Shown piece after piece: positions 17,571-24,700 of a stretch of DNA of 64,000 nt. The first letter of the stretch is position 1; every line of letters starts with the position of its first letter. Source of the stretch: Chryseobacterium indologenes. GTDB taxonomy: Bacteria; Bacteroidota; Bacteroidia; Flavobacteriales; Weeksellaceae. The stretch lies in NCBI GenBank assembly GCA_016025055.1, contig CP065590.1, positions 1,736,001 through 1,800,000 on the forward strand, read 5' to 3'. Below the pieces are notes generated by a model. It was not told the DNA's origin, did not search any database, and worked only from the letters and a program-made list of their open reading frames with translations. The position numbers were made by a program, and so were the translations under genes.

Positions 17571-18671
17571 TGAAGTGATAGCACTTTTAAATGAAGTATT
17601 AATTTCTTCTCGAGAGAACCATCTTTTATAACCATTCATGTAGGAAGGTTTTATGTATTTTTTATTTTGTAGCTGTCCAACAACTATACCTGGAGAAACA
17701 TTTGCTTCCATGGCAAAAGCTAATAGCCTCCTTTGATTGCTATTTAAAGAAGAGAGTTTATCTTTTAAGGGGTAGGGAATTAAAACTTCCTCAGCAAATA
17801 AATTAGCTTCTTGCTCTTGAAGTAAAAATTTTTCATTTATTTCAGTAATATTATCATCTTCAAAGTTTAAAAACTTTTTCTCATGCAAAATAATATGACC
17901 CGCTTCATGAAAAAATGTAAACCAAAATTGATCATCTGATAAATACCTAAAACTTAATATCATTATAGGGTTACCTTCCGATGAAAATTTAGTAACACCA
18001 TATACCTTACAATTTTTAGGGGCTTTTTGTATAGATAGCTTAACACCACAATCATGGCAGATTTCTACTAATTTAGGGATAAATATTTTTGGTGAATTTT
18101 TTCTAGTTAAATTTTTAATTTCATTTTGTAATTTACTTTCAAACTCTTCTCTACTATATGGAGGGTATTTTATATTTTCTATATGTAATTCTCCCATTCG
18201 AAGCCAAGAAATCACAGAACCCTTTTTAGAATCAAACCCTTCAGACTTCCTAAAAGATAAGTTACTATTTTTTAAGTACTTTATTTTCCAATCAAATATA
18301 TTCTCAACATCAAAAAACTTTAGACATTTTTCATATAAATTAGTTTTTGAATCAATAAACCCTTCTTGCATTAATTCTTGAATGGGTAAACTGTTAATCC
18401 AATCTTCCTTTTCAATTGAATCTAAATTTTTAACTCTTTCATCATAAATCAATTGTTTATTAATCCAAAAAGATTGAGAGTTATTAAATAGCAGAGATAA
18501 TATATAAGCTATTTTTTCATCTATATAAATCTTTCCATTTAACAAGTCATCTAGCTGAATCTTATCCTTTTTCAATGTCTCATCCAGCAGATCTTTATCC
18601 ATATTATTATATGTGATAATATCTTTTATTGTGCTGTATGGGCTTGAAACCCAATTAGGATTAAAGGTCAT
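17556..18671 (-). CDS. XRE-like/ImmA-IrrE metallopeptidase, probable antitoxin-regulator
   Basis: A 371-residue protein. The N-terminal third (MDKDLLDETLKKDKIQLDDL, AYILSLLFNNSQSFWINKQL) looks like a degenerate helix-turn-helix of the HigA/XRE kind. The C-terminal part is an ImmA/IrrE metallopeptidase: FWFTFFHEAGHIILHEK contains the HEAGH zinc motif, and EQEANLFAEEVLIP supplies the third ligand glutamate. A CxxC-like pair (EICHDCGV) sits between them. The gene starts four bases inside the end of the RelE-like gene upstream, making a toxin-antitoxin-like pair. ImmA proteases cleave repressors or antitoxins. Convergent with the base-modification cassette. Confidence 0.75.
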   Translation of the reverse strand: MTFNPNWVSSPYSTIKDIITYNNMDKDLLDETLKKDKIQLDDLLNGKIYIDEKIAYILSLLFNNSQSFWINKQLIYDERVKNLDSIEKEDWINSLPIQELMQEGFIDSKTNLYEKCLKFFDVENIFDWKIKYLKNSNLSFRKSEGFDSKKGSVISWLRMGELHIENIKYPPYSREEFESKLQNEIKNLTRKNSPKIFIPKLVEICHDCGVKLSIQKAPKNCKVYGVTKFSSEGNPIMILSFRYLSDDQFWFTFFHEAGHIILHEKKFLNFEDDNITEINEKFLLQEQEANLFAEEVLIPYPLKDKLSSLNSNQRRLLAFAMEANVSPGIVVGQLQNKKYIKPSYMNGYKRWFSREEINTSFKSAITSLASK

Positions 18672-18991
18672 AAATTTATATTTATTAGTTTTACTCTAGA
18701 TACTTTTTTATAAGTATGGTAGTCAATTAAAAGTTTATTATTTTGAGGAATTTCAAATGTCATAAATTGATCATCTCCATGTGTAAAATAATAAGTAATG
18801 ACTACTTGTTTATCTGTTACCGTATTTATAACAAATCTACCGATTTTAATATCCTCAATACATGAGGCTGCTTCTAAATCTGAAAATCTGTCTAATAATA
18901 TAGGAGCTTTTTCAGCTCCATATTGTTCATACGCGAGTTCATAATCTTCACAAACGCCTCTTACCAAATCATTATCAAAAGTAATTCTCAC
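18668..18991 (-). CDS. HigB/RelE-like toxin partner
   Basis: A 107-residue protein. Its N-terminal half matches the plasmid-killer style of HigB toxins: ELAYEQYGAEKAPILLDRFS followed by DLEAASCIEDI, the region preceding the RNase strands. The second half forms beta strands (KQVVITYYFTHGDDQFMTFE). It is immediately upstream of, and overlaps by four bases (ATGA type), an XRE/ImmA-IrrE gene. Toxin-first order is usual for HigBA-like loci. Ribosome-dependent mRNA cleavage is the family role; catalytic residues are not obvious here, so it may be an inactive or divergent member. Confidence 0.55.
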   Translation of the reverse strand: MRITFDNDLVRGVCEDYELAYEQYGAEKAPILLDRFSDLEAASCIEDIKIGRFVINTVTDKQVVITYYFTHGDDQFMTFEIPQNNKLLIDYHTYKKVSRVKLININL

Positions 18992-19359
18992 GCCAAATTT
19001 AAAATAAAGTTTTTAATTCTAATTTTACTAAAATTAAAAAAAATATGTTAAATAATAGCTTAAATTTTTTAATAATTTAGATTTACTTTATTTTTTTGTA
19101 AAATCTAATTTAAATATGAATTTTTCTTATAAAGCTTCTCAATAGTAGATAGTAATTGAAAATCTTATTTCGAATTTATAGTCTAGAGTATATTCTTCAG
19201 AGATAATATAATTTTTACTTGGAAAAGAAATAGAATTTAAGTTTTGACCTATTTTAGGGGTGGCTTAGGACCTGTGGATTCCTATATATAAGATTCTGAT
19301 AAGAAAGAAAAACCGATTGCTAACACTTAAGATAATTTAAACAAAAATTCGTAGCTAAT
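18992..19359. other. Intergenic, no gene seen
   Basis: About 370 bases of very AT-rich sequence between the HigB-like gene and the MazG-like gene. I see no convincing reading frame, hairpin terminator or repeat. It must hold the promoter of the divergently oriented or upstream HigB/ImmA pair. Confidence 0.5.
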
Positions 19360-19728
19360 TTAAAATTTTTTCCCGTTTTCTTTCATTCTTTCTTCCCTAG
19401 TATGGTCTTGTCGTTGGGCATTATATTCTAGTTTTTCTATTATGGCACCACCAATATCATATCCCCACCTTCCACAATAATCCATTATGCGAATAATTGC
19501 ATCAGCCATTTCAACTTCTGGCATAGGTCTGTTCGGTAAATGGTTGTCCATTAAACTTTTTCTTTCACCTTCTAAGGCTTCCGAAATTTCAGAATGTATT
19601 AACGAAATCATTTCTCCTTTATTTTTATTCAAAAGATTTCCTGATGCATCTGTATGCCAGCCATTTTTAAATGATTCGTTAAAACATAAATCACGTAATT
19701 GATTAATAGCCATCTCTAAATCTTTCAT
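19360..19728 (-). CDS. MazG-like nucleotide pyrophosphohydrolase
   Basis: A 122-residue all-alpha NTP pyrophosphohydrolase. The metal-binding motif of the family is seen as LIHSEISEALEGE, an E-x-x-E type helix, with the second helix EVEMADAIIRIMDYCGRWG supplying Glu and Asp. These enzymes hydrolyse NTPs or dNTPs to NMPs and pyrophosphate. Orphan MazG-like proteins occur in phages and mobile elements, where they alter ppGpp or remove modified nucleotides. Lying within 2 kb of a nucleotide-modifying cassette, it might sanitise or deplete the dNTP pool (inference). It is monocistronic. Confidence 0.75.
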   Translation of the reverse strand: MKDLEMAINQLRDLCFNESFKNGWHTDASGNLLNKNKGEMISLIHSEISEALEGERKSLMDNHLPNRPMPEVEMADAIIRIMDYCGRWGYDIGGAIIEKLEYNAQRQDHTREERMKENGKKF

Positions 19729-20255
19729 TTTAATAGTACTTAATTTCTAGTATCAAATATACACCTTCCGTTTAAAATATTCTCTAGCCTGTTAATAATA
19801 ATATTTGATTTGTTTTTTATAATAAATTATGTTACATAGGGGTGTTTTAAGATTTTAGAAACTCTTATTGAGTCTTCATACTAAAAAATACTTTCATATT
19901 TTGCTACAATTTTTTAGAATAATTAGAATATATATGGAGATGGTAAAGAATCCATATAATTAAAATACTACATATTGAATTTTTAATCTTTTCGTGTTAT
20001 AGTTTTTGAAGGAATGTATAATGATTTTTTTTTAATTATGCAAATAGTGAAAGTTGATAACTTTTTTTGTGTATTTGATACATGGCTAATTATTATATAT
20101 AAAGGGATTTTGTATTTCCAACTGCAAAAATTGATTAATTAGGTTGTTATTTTGAACTAAAAAAGTTTGTCTCAACAAAACAACAAAACAAATTTTGTGT
20201 ATATTTGTTACATCAAAATGATGTTTCAATTTGAAACCTTAAACTGATAAAAAGA
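19729..20255. other. Intergenic, AT-rich, no gene seen
   Basis: Roughly 530 bases without a convincing frame on either strand. A TATATTTG at 20200-20207 resembles the -7 element (TAnnTTTG) of Bacteroidota promoters on the plus strand, but I see no well-spaced -33 TTTG, so I do not call a promoter. Confidence 0.4.
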
Positions 20256-20290
20256 AAAAACCTCCTACTAAGAGGAGGATTTTTACTAGA
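20256..20290 (-). terminator. Terminator downstream of the small peptide
   Basis: CCTCCT and AGGAGG pair around a short loop (about 20262-20280). On the minus strand the hairpin is followed by TTTTTTC, so it would terminate a transcript of the 29-residue peptide gene. Confidence 0.75.
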
Positions 20291-20297
20291 ACAGTTC

Positions 20298-20387
20298 TTA
20301 TTTTTTCTTTTTAAAAAGAGGTCGAATCGCTTTGAAAAGCTCAATAAGAATTACTAAGAGTTCTAGAAACCTATAAAAAGATTCCAT
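20298..20387 (-). CDS. Hydrophobic 29-residue peptide, type I toxin-like
   Basis: ATG at 20387, TAA ending at 20298. The peptide starts MESFYRFLELLVILIELF and continues KAIRPLFKKKK: one amphipathic or membrane-crossing helix with a cluster of basic residues at its C-terminus, the usual design of type I toxin peptides. It is too short for routine gene callers. A terminator for its transcript lies just downstream, and a second hairpin (20403-20428) lies just upstream of the ATG, where an antisense RNA could end or where the leader could fold. A -7-like TACCTTTG is at 20447-20440. No related peptide can be named, so the toxin role is inferred from design and context only. Confidence 0.5.
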   Translation of the reverse strand: MESFYRFLELLVILIELFKAIRPLFKKKK

Positions 20388-20402
20388 TATGGAAAATTGA
20401 TA

Positions 20403-20428
20403 AACCCGAGATTGCCCTTTCGGGTTTA
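20403..20428. ncRNA. Hairpin upstream of small peptide; possible antisense-RNA terminator or leader fold
   Basis: AAACCCGA (20402-20409) pairs with TCGGGTTT (20420-20427). On the plus strand it is followed by ATTTATTTC, a weak terminator for an RNA antisense to the peptide gene. On the minus strand it would sit in the peptide's 5' leader. Which strand matters cannot be told from sequence. Confidence 0.4.
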
Positions 20429-20706
20429 TTTATTTCTATCAAAGGTAAAAAACCAATTTCAATTCTTAAAATTTATATTGTCAAAAGTTTTCCACATTGA
20501 TAGGGAATGCCTTTCATTAGAGGTATTGTTTCAGATAAGTGTTAGATAGTACTACCAAATTACTTTTTGGGTTAAACGGGCTTTTGTATTATATTATATA
20601 ATAGTATTTTATGATTAAACAGCAGTAGGGGTGTGATTTTTTTTGATAGAAATTATATGCGATTAAATTGAGAATTTTCAGTCTATTGATTTTTAAATTT
20701 CTTATG

Positions 20707-21279
20707 TTAGTAATTATTTTTTTCTCGATCTATTCTATAAAAAGTTGTTTTACTAATACCGGCCTGTTTACAAGCTTTATCAACAGGAATACCCTTACTA
20801 TCATATAGATGCTTGGCAAATTGATATTTTTCAATACTTCCTTGGCTAGCCCCCTTGGGTCTACCTAAAAGCTTTTTCCTTTTTCTTGCTCCTTCTAATC
20901 CTGATTTGGTTCTTTCACTTATAAGATTTCTTTCAAATTCTGCAACAGCACCAAAAATTTGAATGATAAACTTTCCATTGGCCGAAGTGGTGTCAAAAGC
21001 GGGTTCAGTTAGGCTCTTGAAGAGCACACCTTTTTTATTAAACTTTTCAATTAATTCGATCATGTTTTTGAGAGATCGAAAGATTCGGTCTGTTTTATAA
21101 ACCAATATAATATCACCCTTTCGTAAATATGATAACATTTCATTTAGCCCCTCTCTATCTTCTCGAACACCACTAGCAATATCAGTAAATATTCTTTCAC
21201 ATCCATTTTCTTTTAATAATTCAGTTTGGACTGAGAGCTGTTGTCCAGGCGTCGAGATTCGTGCGTAGCCTACTGTCAT
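20707..21279 (-). CDS. Serine recombinase (resolvase/invertase, Hin/Tn3 type)
   Basis: A complete 190-residue small serine recombinase. The N-terminal catalytic domain shows GYARISTPGQQLSVQ with the nucleophilic Ser9, the Arg-rich DIASGVREDREGLNEM, VYKTDRIFRSLKN, and the E-helix FGAVAEFERNLISERTKSG. The C-terminal helix-turn-helix is KHLYDSKGIPVDKACKQAG then ISKTTFYR. Such enzymes resolve cointegrates or invert DNA. A resolvase (TniR) is standard in Tn5053/Tn402 elements but not in Tn7, so here it may be cargo, part of a nested element, or an invertase. No clear paired inverted sites were found nearby. Confidence 0.92.
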   Translation of the reverse strand: MTVGYARISTPGQQLSVQTELLKENGCERIFTDIASGVREDREGLNEMLSYLRKGDIILVYKTDRIFRSLKNMIELIEKFNKKGVLFKSLTEPAFDTTSANGKFIIQIFGAVAEFERNLISERTKSGLEGARKRKKLLGRPKGASQGSIEKYQFAKHLYDSKGIPVDKACKQAGISKTTFYRIDREKNNY

Positions 21280-21407
21280 AAATTTAGTTTTAAAAAAGGG
21301 TTATTTACAAAACTATTAAATAAAACGGTAAATGGTACTGAATTTAGCTTTGATATTTGCTTTCTCATTTAGTTCCATAAAACGAACGTTTTTTGAGATT
21401 ATTATTT

Positions 21408-22440
21408 CTATATTTCATCTAGTAGTTTGGGGTTTCTAGTAAGGAATACCTTCGTAATTGTATCAGAATCAAAGGTGTCACAATTATCTCTTAAATTTTC
21501 ATCAAAAATTAAATTAAGTTTTGTAGTCTTTCCTTTAGTTGTTTCATTAGAAGATAAATCTAGTCTTTCATAATTCTTTGCCACTCCTTCTGGTTGTGTG
21601 TCTGTGAAAATTAATGGCGGACAAAGGGGGTAGGTCAATTCTTCTCCTTGAACTAGTACTTTGTCATCTTTATAATAAGGTAAATAAAATTGGATATATG
21701 AGTCTTGGTAATATAGTTTAATCCAATGAGAGGGTAATTTGCTCCCGATGTTTCTTTTTTTGAAAAGTAGAGTATAAGGAATTGGTACATTTAAACCTGA
21801 TAGGCCTCTATGAATTTGTTTTGCATGTTGTGTAAAATATTGCTCATTTTTATTTTTCATGAGAAAATCAAAACAGAGTTTATATTTAGGTACTTCATTG
21901 TCAGGAATTATAGTTAATGCAATCTTCATTAAACACTTAAAAATATTAATAGGTATATATGGATTATGCACAATATTAAATTCAATGATTCCATTATCTA
22001 TTTTTTGAATTTTGTCCTGTTTATTTGATTCTATTTCAAGGCCTTCAAGACCTTTAAAGTTGGATTTTTTTGCTACAATGTTACCATCGTATGATTTAAA
22101 TGTTGGGGGAGTTTGTTTTCCTAAAGCATTAATACTTCTATTTAGTCCTAAAAAATTAGCCATATCACTTTCGTAGACTGAGAAATGGTTGTTACATTTA
22201 TCACATTCATAATCTGATATTCCAGAATTGTTTCCAAATAATCTTGAAATTATGTGAGGTTTGCTTTTAAAGGTGGTCTGATCAGATTTTTTACCACAGA
22301 ATCGGCAGATTCTCTCTGATATTTTTTTTTTTTGAAGGCTTTTTATTATCTATAGGAGGGATGTAAATATTTATTAATTGATATTCTTCGTTAAAAGCTT
22401 TTAGATGTTCAATGTTTTCATGGTAAGTATGTAGTCTCAT
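21408..22440 (-). CDS. HNH endonuclease (HNH_5-like), frameshifted at an A12 tract
   Basis: The gene starts MRLHTYHENIEHLKAFNEEY at 22440. After KKPSKKK the frame changes within the 12-base homopolymer 22322-22333; the next frame reads ISERICRFCGKKSDQTTF, KPHIISRLFGNN and YECDKCNNHFSVYESDMANF, then continues to the stop at 21408. The CxxC...H...CxxCNN pattern is that of HNH_5-type zinc-supported nucleases. Removing one A gives 343 residues. The C-terminal 230 residues are not recognised. The long A run could be a phase-variation switch or an assembly error. A defence or homing nuclease role is inferred. Confidence 0.65.
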
Positions 22441-22480
22441 GGTGCTTATTTAATTTTCATCTTTTTTGTGATTTAAACAA

Positions 22481-22505
22481 AAAGGGAATCTATAAGATTC
22501 CCTTT
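22481..22505. terminator. Bidirectional terminator after the HigB-HigA-SecB operon
   Basis: AAAGGGAATC (22481-22490) pairs perfectly with GATTCCCTTT (22496-22505) around TATAA. On the minus strand T residues follow, ending the toxin-antitoxin-chaperone operon just after its last stop. Confidence 0.8.
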
Positions 22506-22509
22506 TATA

Positions 22510-22959
22510 TTAATGTTTTTTTAAACTATTTTCTAGAACGACTTTAGGAGAAACAATTGGAATAAGAACATTTTTCCAATATGTATTATGTAACCTTTCA
22601 AAAATAATTCCCCTAGCAGTTGATATGCTAACTCCTACAAGAGGAACTGCGACTTGAGCTGACAGTATATGAATTTCTTTTTTAACTTCATGGTAATCTT
22701 TTAGATCTTGAATTTTATAATAAAATTCAAAGTTAAATTCAGCAAAATCATCATTGTCATCGTTTCTCTCTAAAATTATATCTAATAATATTCTCAGATC
22801 ATTGGCTTCGTCACTGTATTCAACAGAAGTATTAAAGCCAACTTGCATTTCACATTTCCCCAATTCAAAAGCATGTGTAATTTGTACATTACTTTCAATA
22901 TTTATTTCATATAATTCTGCTTTTTGAGGATCGAAGACTTTCTTTTCCTTTAATTTCAT
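22510..22959 (-). CDS. SecB-like chaperone of a toxin-antitoxin-chaperone system
   Basis: A 149-residue protein beginning MKLKEKKVFDPQKAELYEIN. Its layout matches SecB: N-terminal strands (HAFELGKCEMQVGFNTSVEY, FAEFNFEFYYKIQDL) and a C-terminal helix with the characteristic STARGIIFERLHNTYWKN then VLIPIVSP, comparable to the Ala-Arg...Pro end of SecB. The start overlaps the stop of the antitoxin gene (TAATG), so it is translationally coupled to HigA. In known TAC systems the SecB-like partner folds and protects an aggregation-prone antitoxin. It is unlikely to be the housekeeping export chaperone. Confidence 0.7.
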   Translation of the reverse strand: MKLKEKKVFDPQKAELYEINIESNVQITHAFELGKCEMQVGFNTSVEYSDEANDLRILLDIILERNDDNDDFAEFNFEFYYKIQDLKDYHEVKKEIHILSAQVAVPLVGVSISTARGIIFERLHNTYWKNVLIPIVSPKVVLENSLKKH

Positions 22960-23387
22960 TATATAACATCTTGACAAAGTTCACAAAAATTTTCATCCTC
23001 AGAATCATCTAAGGGAATTTGAACAGGTCTAAATTCCTTATCTGTGATTGTAGGGTTTTTATGAACAGTTAGATATACAATTTTAGTCTTAGCTTTGGAA
23101 CTATCATCAACAATTGAAAGGATATCCTCTTTAAGAGCAACTTCCATTTTTACAATTGTTTTGATATTAATATTATGTCTACCACTTAGAAGTTTGGATA
23201 TTTCTGATGGTTTTTTACCTAAAATATCAGCAAATTCAACCCTAGACATATTTTTATCTTTTAGAATTTTTATAATTCTATTTGATATTGCAACATTTCG
23301 GGCAACAAGTTTTTCTATCTCTTTATCGCCGAATTCTTGTAACCAATTGTCAATTAGGTTAGTCTTACTATTTTTCAATGTATTCAT
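22959..23387 (-). CDS. HigA-like XRE antitoxin with C-terminal extension
   Basis: A 142-residue protein. A helix-turn-helix of the XRE/HigA type is clear at about residues 35-85: RIIKILKDKNMSRVEFADIL, KKPSEISKLLSGRHNINIKT, VKMEVALKEDIL. A C-terminal stretch of about 50 residues (TVHKNPTITDKEFRPVQIPL, then an acidic CELC end) extends beyond the core and is the natural candidate for a chaperone-addiction segment. It lies between a HigB-like toxin (four-base overlap) and a SecB-like chaperone (stop/start overlap). It should bind the operon promoter and neutralise the toxin. Confidence 0.75.
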   Translation of the reverse strand: MNTLKNSKTNLIDNWLQEFGDKEIEKLVARNVAISNRIIKILKDKNMSRVEFADILGKKPSEISKLLSGRHNINIKTIVKMEVALKEDILSIVDDSSKAKTKIVYLTVHKNPTITDKEFRPVQIPLDDSEDENFCELCQDVI

Positions 23388-23926
23388 ATTTCAAAAATAA
23401 GATCTTCCGCAAATTCAATATCTGTAAACTCTTTGTTCCATGATATTTCTTTACTTAAAAATAGATCATCTAAACAGGAAACCAATTTATTAGCAATGTC
23501 AAAATGAGTACTAACATTTGGGCATTCCTGAGCTTTTTTGGTAGTTTTTATTCCGCCATTGAATAAAAAAACTACGCGCTCATTCACAGGAAAACAATAT
23601 AGTCGTAGATCGTTTATATCATTCTTCCCCTTACTCATGAATACAGGCTTTCTATCTTTTCCTTTTGGTGGTAATGCACTAGCCTTTTTTTCATGTCTAA
23701 AATCATCAATCAGAGCACCTCTATTCTCTCCTATTTCTTTCATCCAAGCGAGAATGTGTGTTAATTTTTTTCTATTATCAGTTTGATTTCTATTTAAAAA
23801 GTCTTCAAATAATGATTCAGTTTCAACTTCTAGAATCTCTTCTTCCTTTGAATCGGTTAAAATAACCGAGTAATAAACGACTTTTTTATAGGTGGCAACT
23901 GATTTAATTCTTGCAAAGGTACTCAT
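23384..23926 (-). CDS. HigB-like toxin of the TAC operon
   Basis: A 180-residue protein and first gene of the three-gene operon. The central core resembles RelE/HigB-fold toxins with LTHILAWMKEIGENRGALID, then DLRLYCFPVNERVVFLFNGG and IKTTKKAQECPNVSTHFDIA, the beta-hairpin-and-basic-helix region expected to touch ribosomal mRNA. It is longer than typical HigB (about 100 residues), with an extra N-terminal strand region. Overlap with the antitoxin gene is four bases. Function as an mRNA interferase is inferred from fold and operon. Confidence 0.65.
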   Translation of the reverse strand: MSTFARIKSVATYKKVVYYSVILTDSKEEEILEVETESLFEDFLNRNQTDNRKKLTHILAWMKEIGENRGALIDDFRHEKKASALPPKGKDRKPVFMSKGKNDINDLRLYCFPVNERVVFLFNGGIKTTKKAQECPNVSTHFDIANKLVSCLDDLFLSKEISWNKEFTDIEFAEDLIFEI

Positions 23927-24152
23927 TAGATAACTAAATTACAAATAAAATTTAACTTTTAAGTTAATTTTAGCAAATATAGTAATTAAAAAGTTAAATT
24001 TTAAAATTAACGATATTGTTATTTTTAAAATTTATTTGTATGCCTAATTTGTTTTAAACTAGTTACTTCCCTTGCTTTCTTTTTACAAAAGTATACCACA
24101 TAGGCGTCAAAAGTTGACGCATTAAATAATTTATAAATATTTAGCGATATTT

Positions 24153-24530
24153 CTAGAAATCGTCTTTAAATTTTTTATAATGCTCATTATTTTTCCAGTA
24201 TGAGAAACATTCGGCAATGCGATCAATTTCAAAATTTTTATCTGCTTTTAAATCCACCCAGTTTCTGTGATAAAGACTTTCACATAGTTTAAAAAAACCA
24301 TCACCTTGTTCTCTATTTTTTGATTTATGAACAATTAAAGAACTTAAAAGGGGTCTATTACGTTGGTATTCATAGATGGAGATTTCACCTAACCAGTTAC
24401 CTATTAGATCTCGATCATATGATGATTCAAAATTCAAATTTAGTTGCAGCTGATTATTTAATTGTGAATATGACCAAGTTTGCTTAAGCCTAGCTAATTC
24501 TATCAATTGCTTTCTTATCTCATCAATCAT
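24153..24530 (-). CDS. Conserved small protein of unknown function
   Basis: A 125-residue protein. Visible features are WSYSQLNNQLQLNLNFESSY, DLIGNWLGEISIYEYQRNRP, LLSSLIVHKS and GDGFFKLCESLYHRN. A motif of the form R-P-L-L-S-x-x-I/V-V followed by G-x-G-F-F occurs in small proteins I associate with defence islands, but I cannot name the family. Low charge, no membrane segment, no signal peptide. It stands alone between the TAC operon and the plus-strand TnsE-like candidate. Confidence 0.5.
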   Translation of the reverse strand: MIDEIRKQLIELARLKQTWSYSQLNNQLQLNLNFESSYDRDLIGNWLGEISIYEYQRNRPLLSSLIVHKSKNREQGDGFFKLCESLYHRNWVDLKADKNFEIDRIAECFSYWKNNEHYKKFKDDF

Positions 24531-24700
24531 AATTTTTAATCTTTTAATATTATTATTATCCTATTATGTGATTTAAATTCTAGATATAGCCACTATATTC
24601 TTTATTTAACCCAAACTTTTCCTACTTTCTCTAAGTAAGAGTTAAAATTAATTATAAATAATAAAAACCAAAAAAAAATGATAACTTAACACAAAAGCAA

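Noticed and set aside
19729..20255. TATATTTG at 20200 as a promoter with TTTG at 20166
   Set aside because: The distance between the two elements is about 30 bases, longer than in known Bacteroidota promoters.
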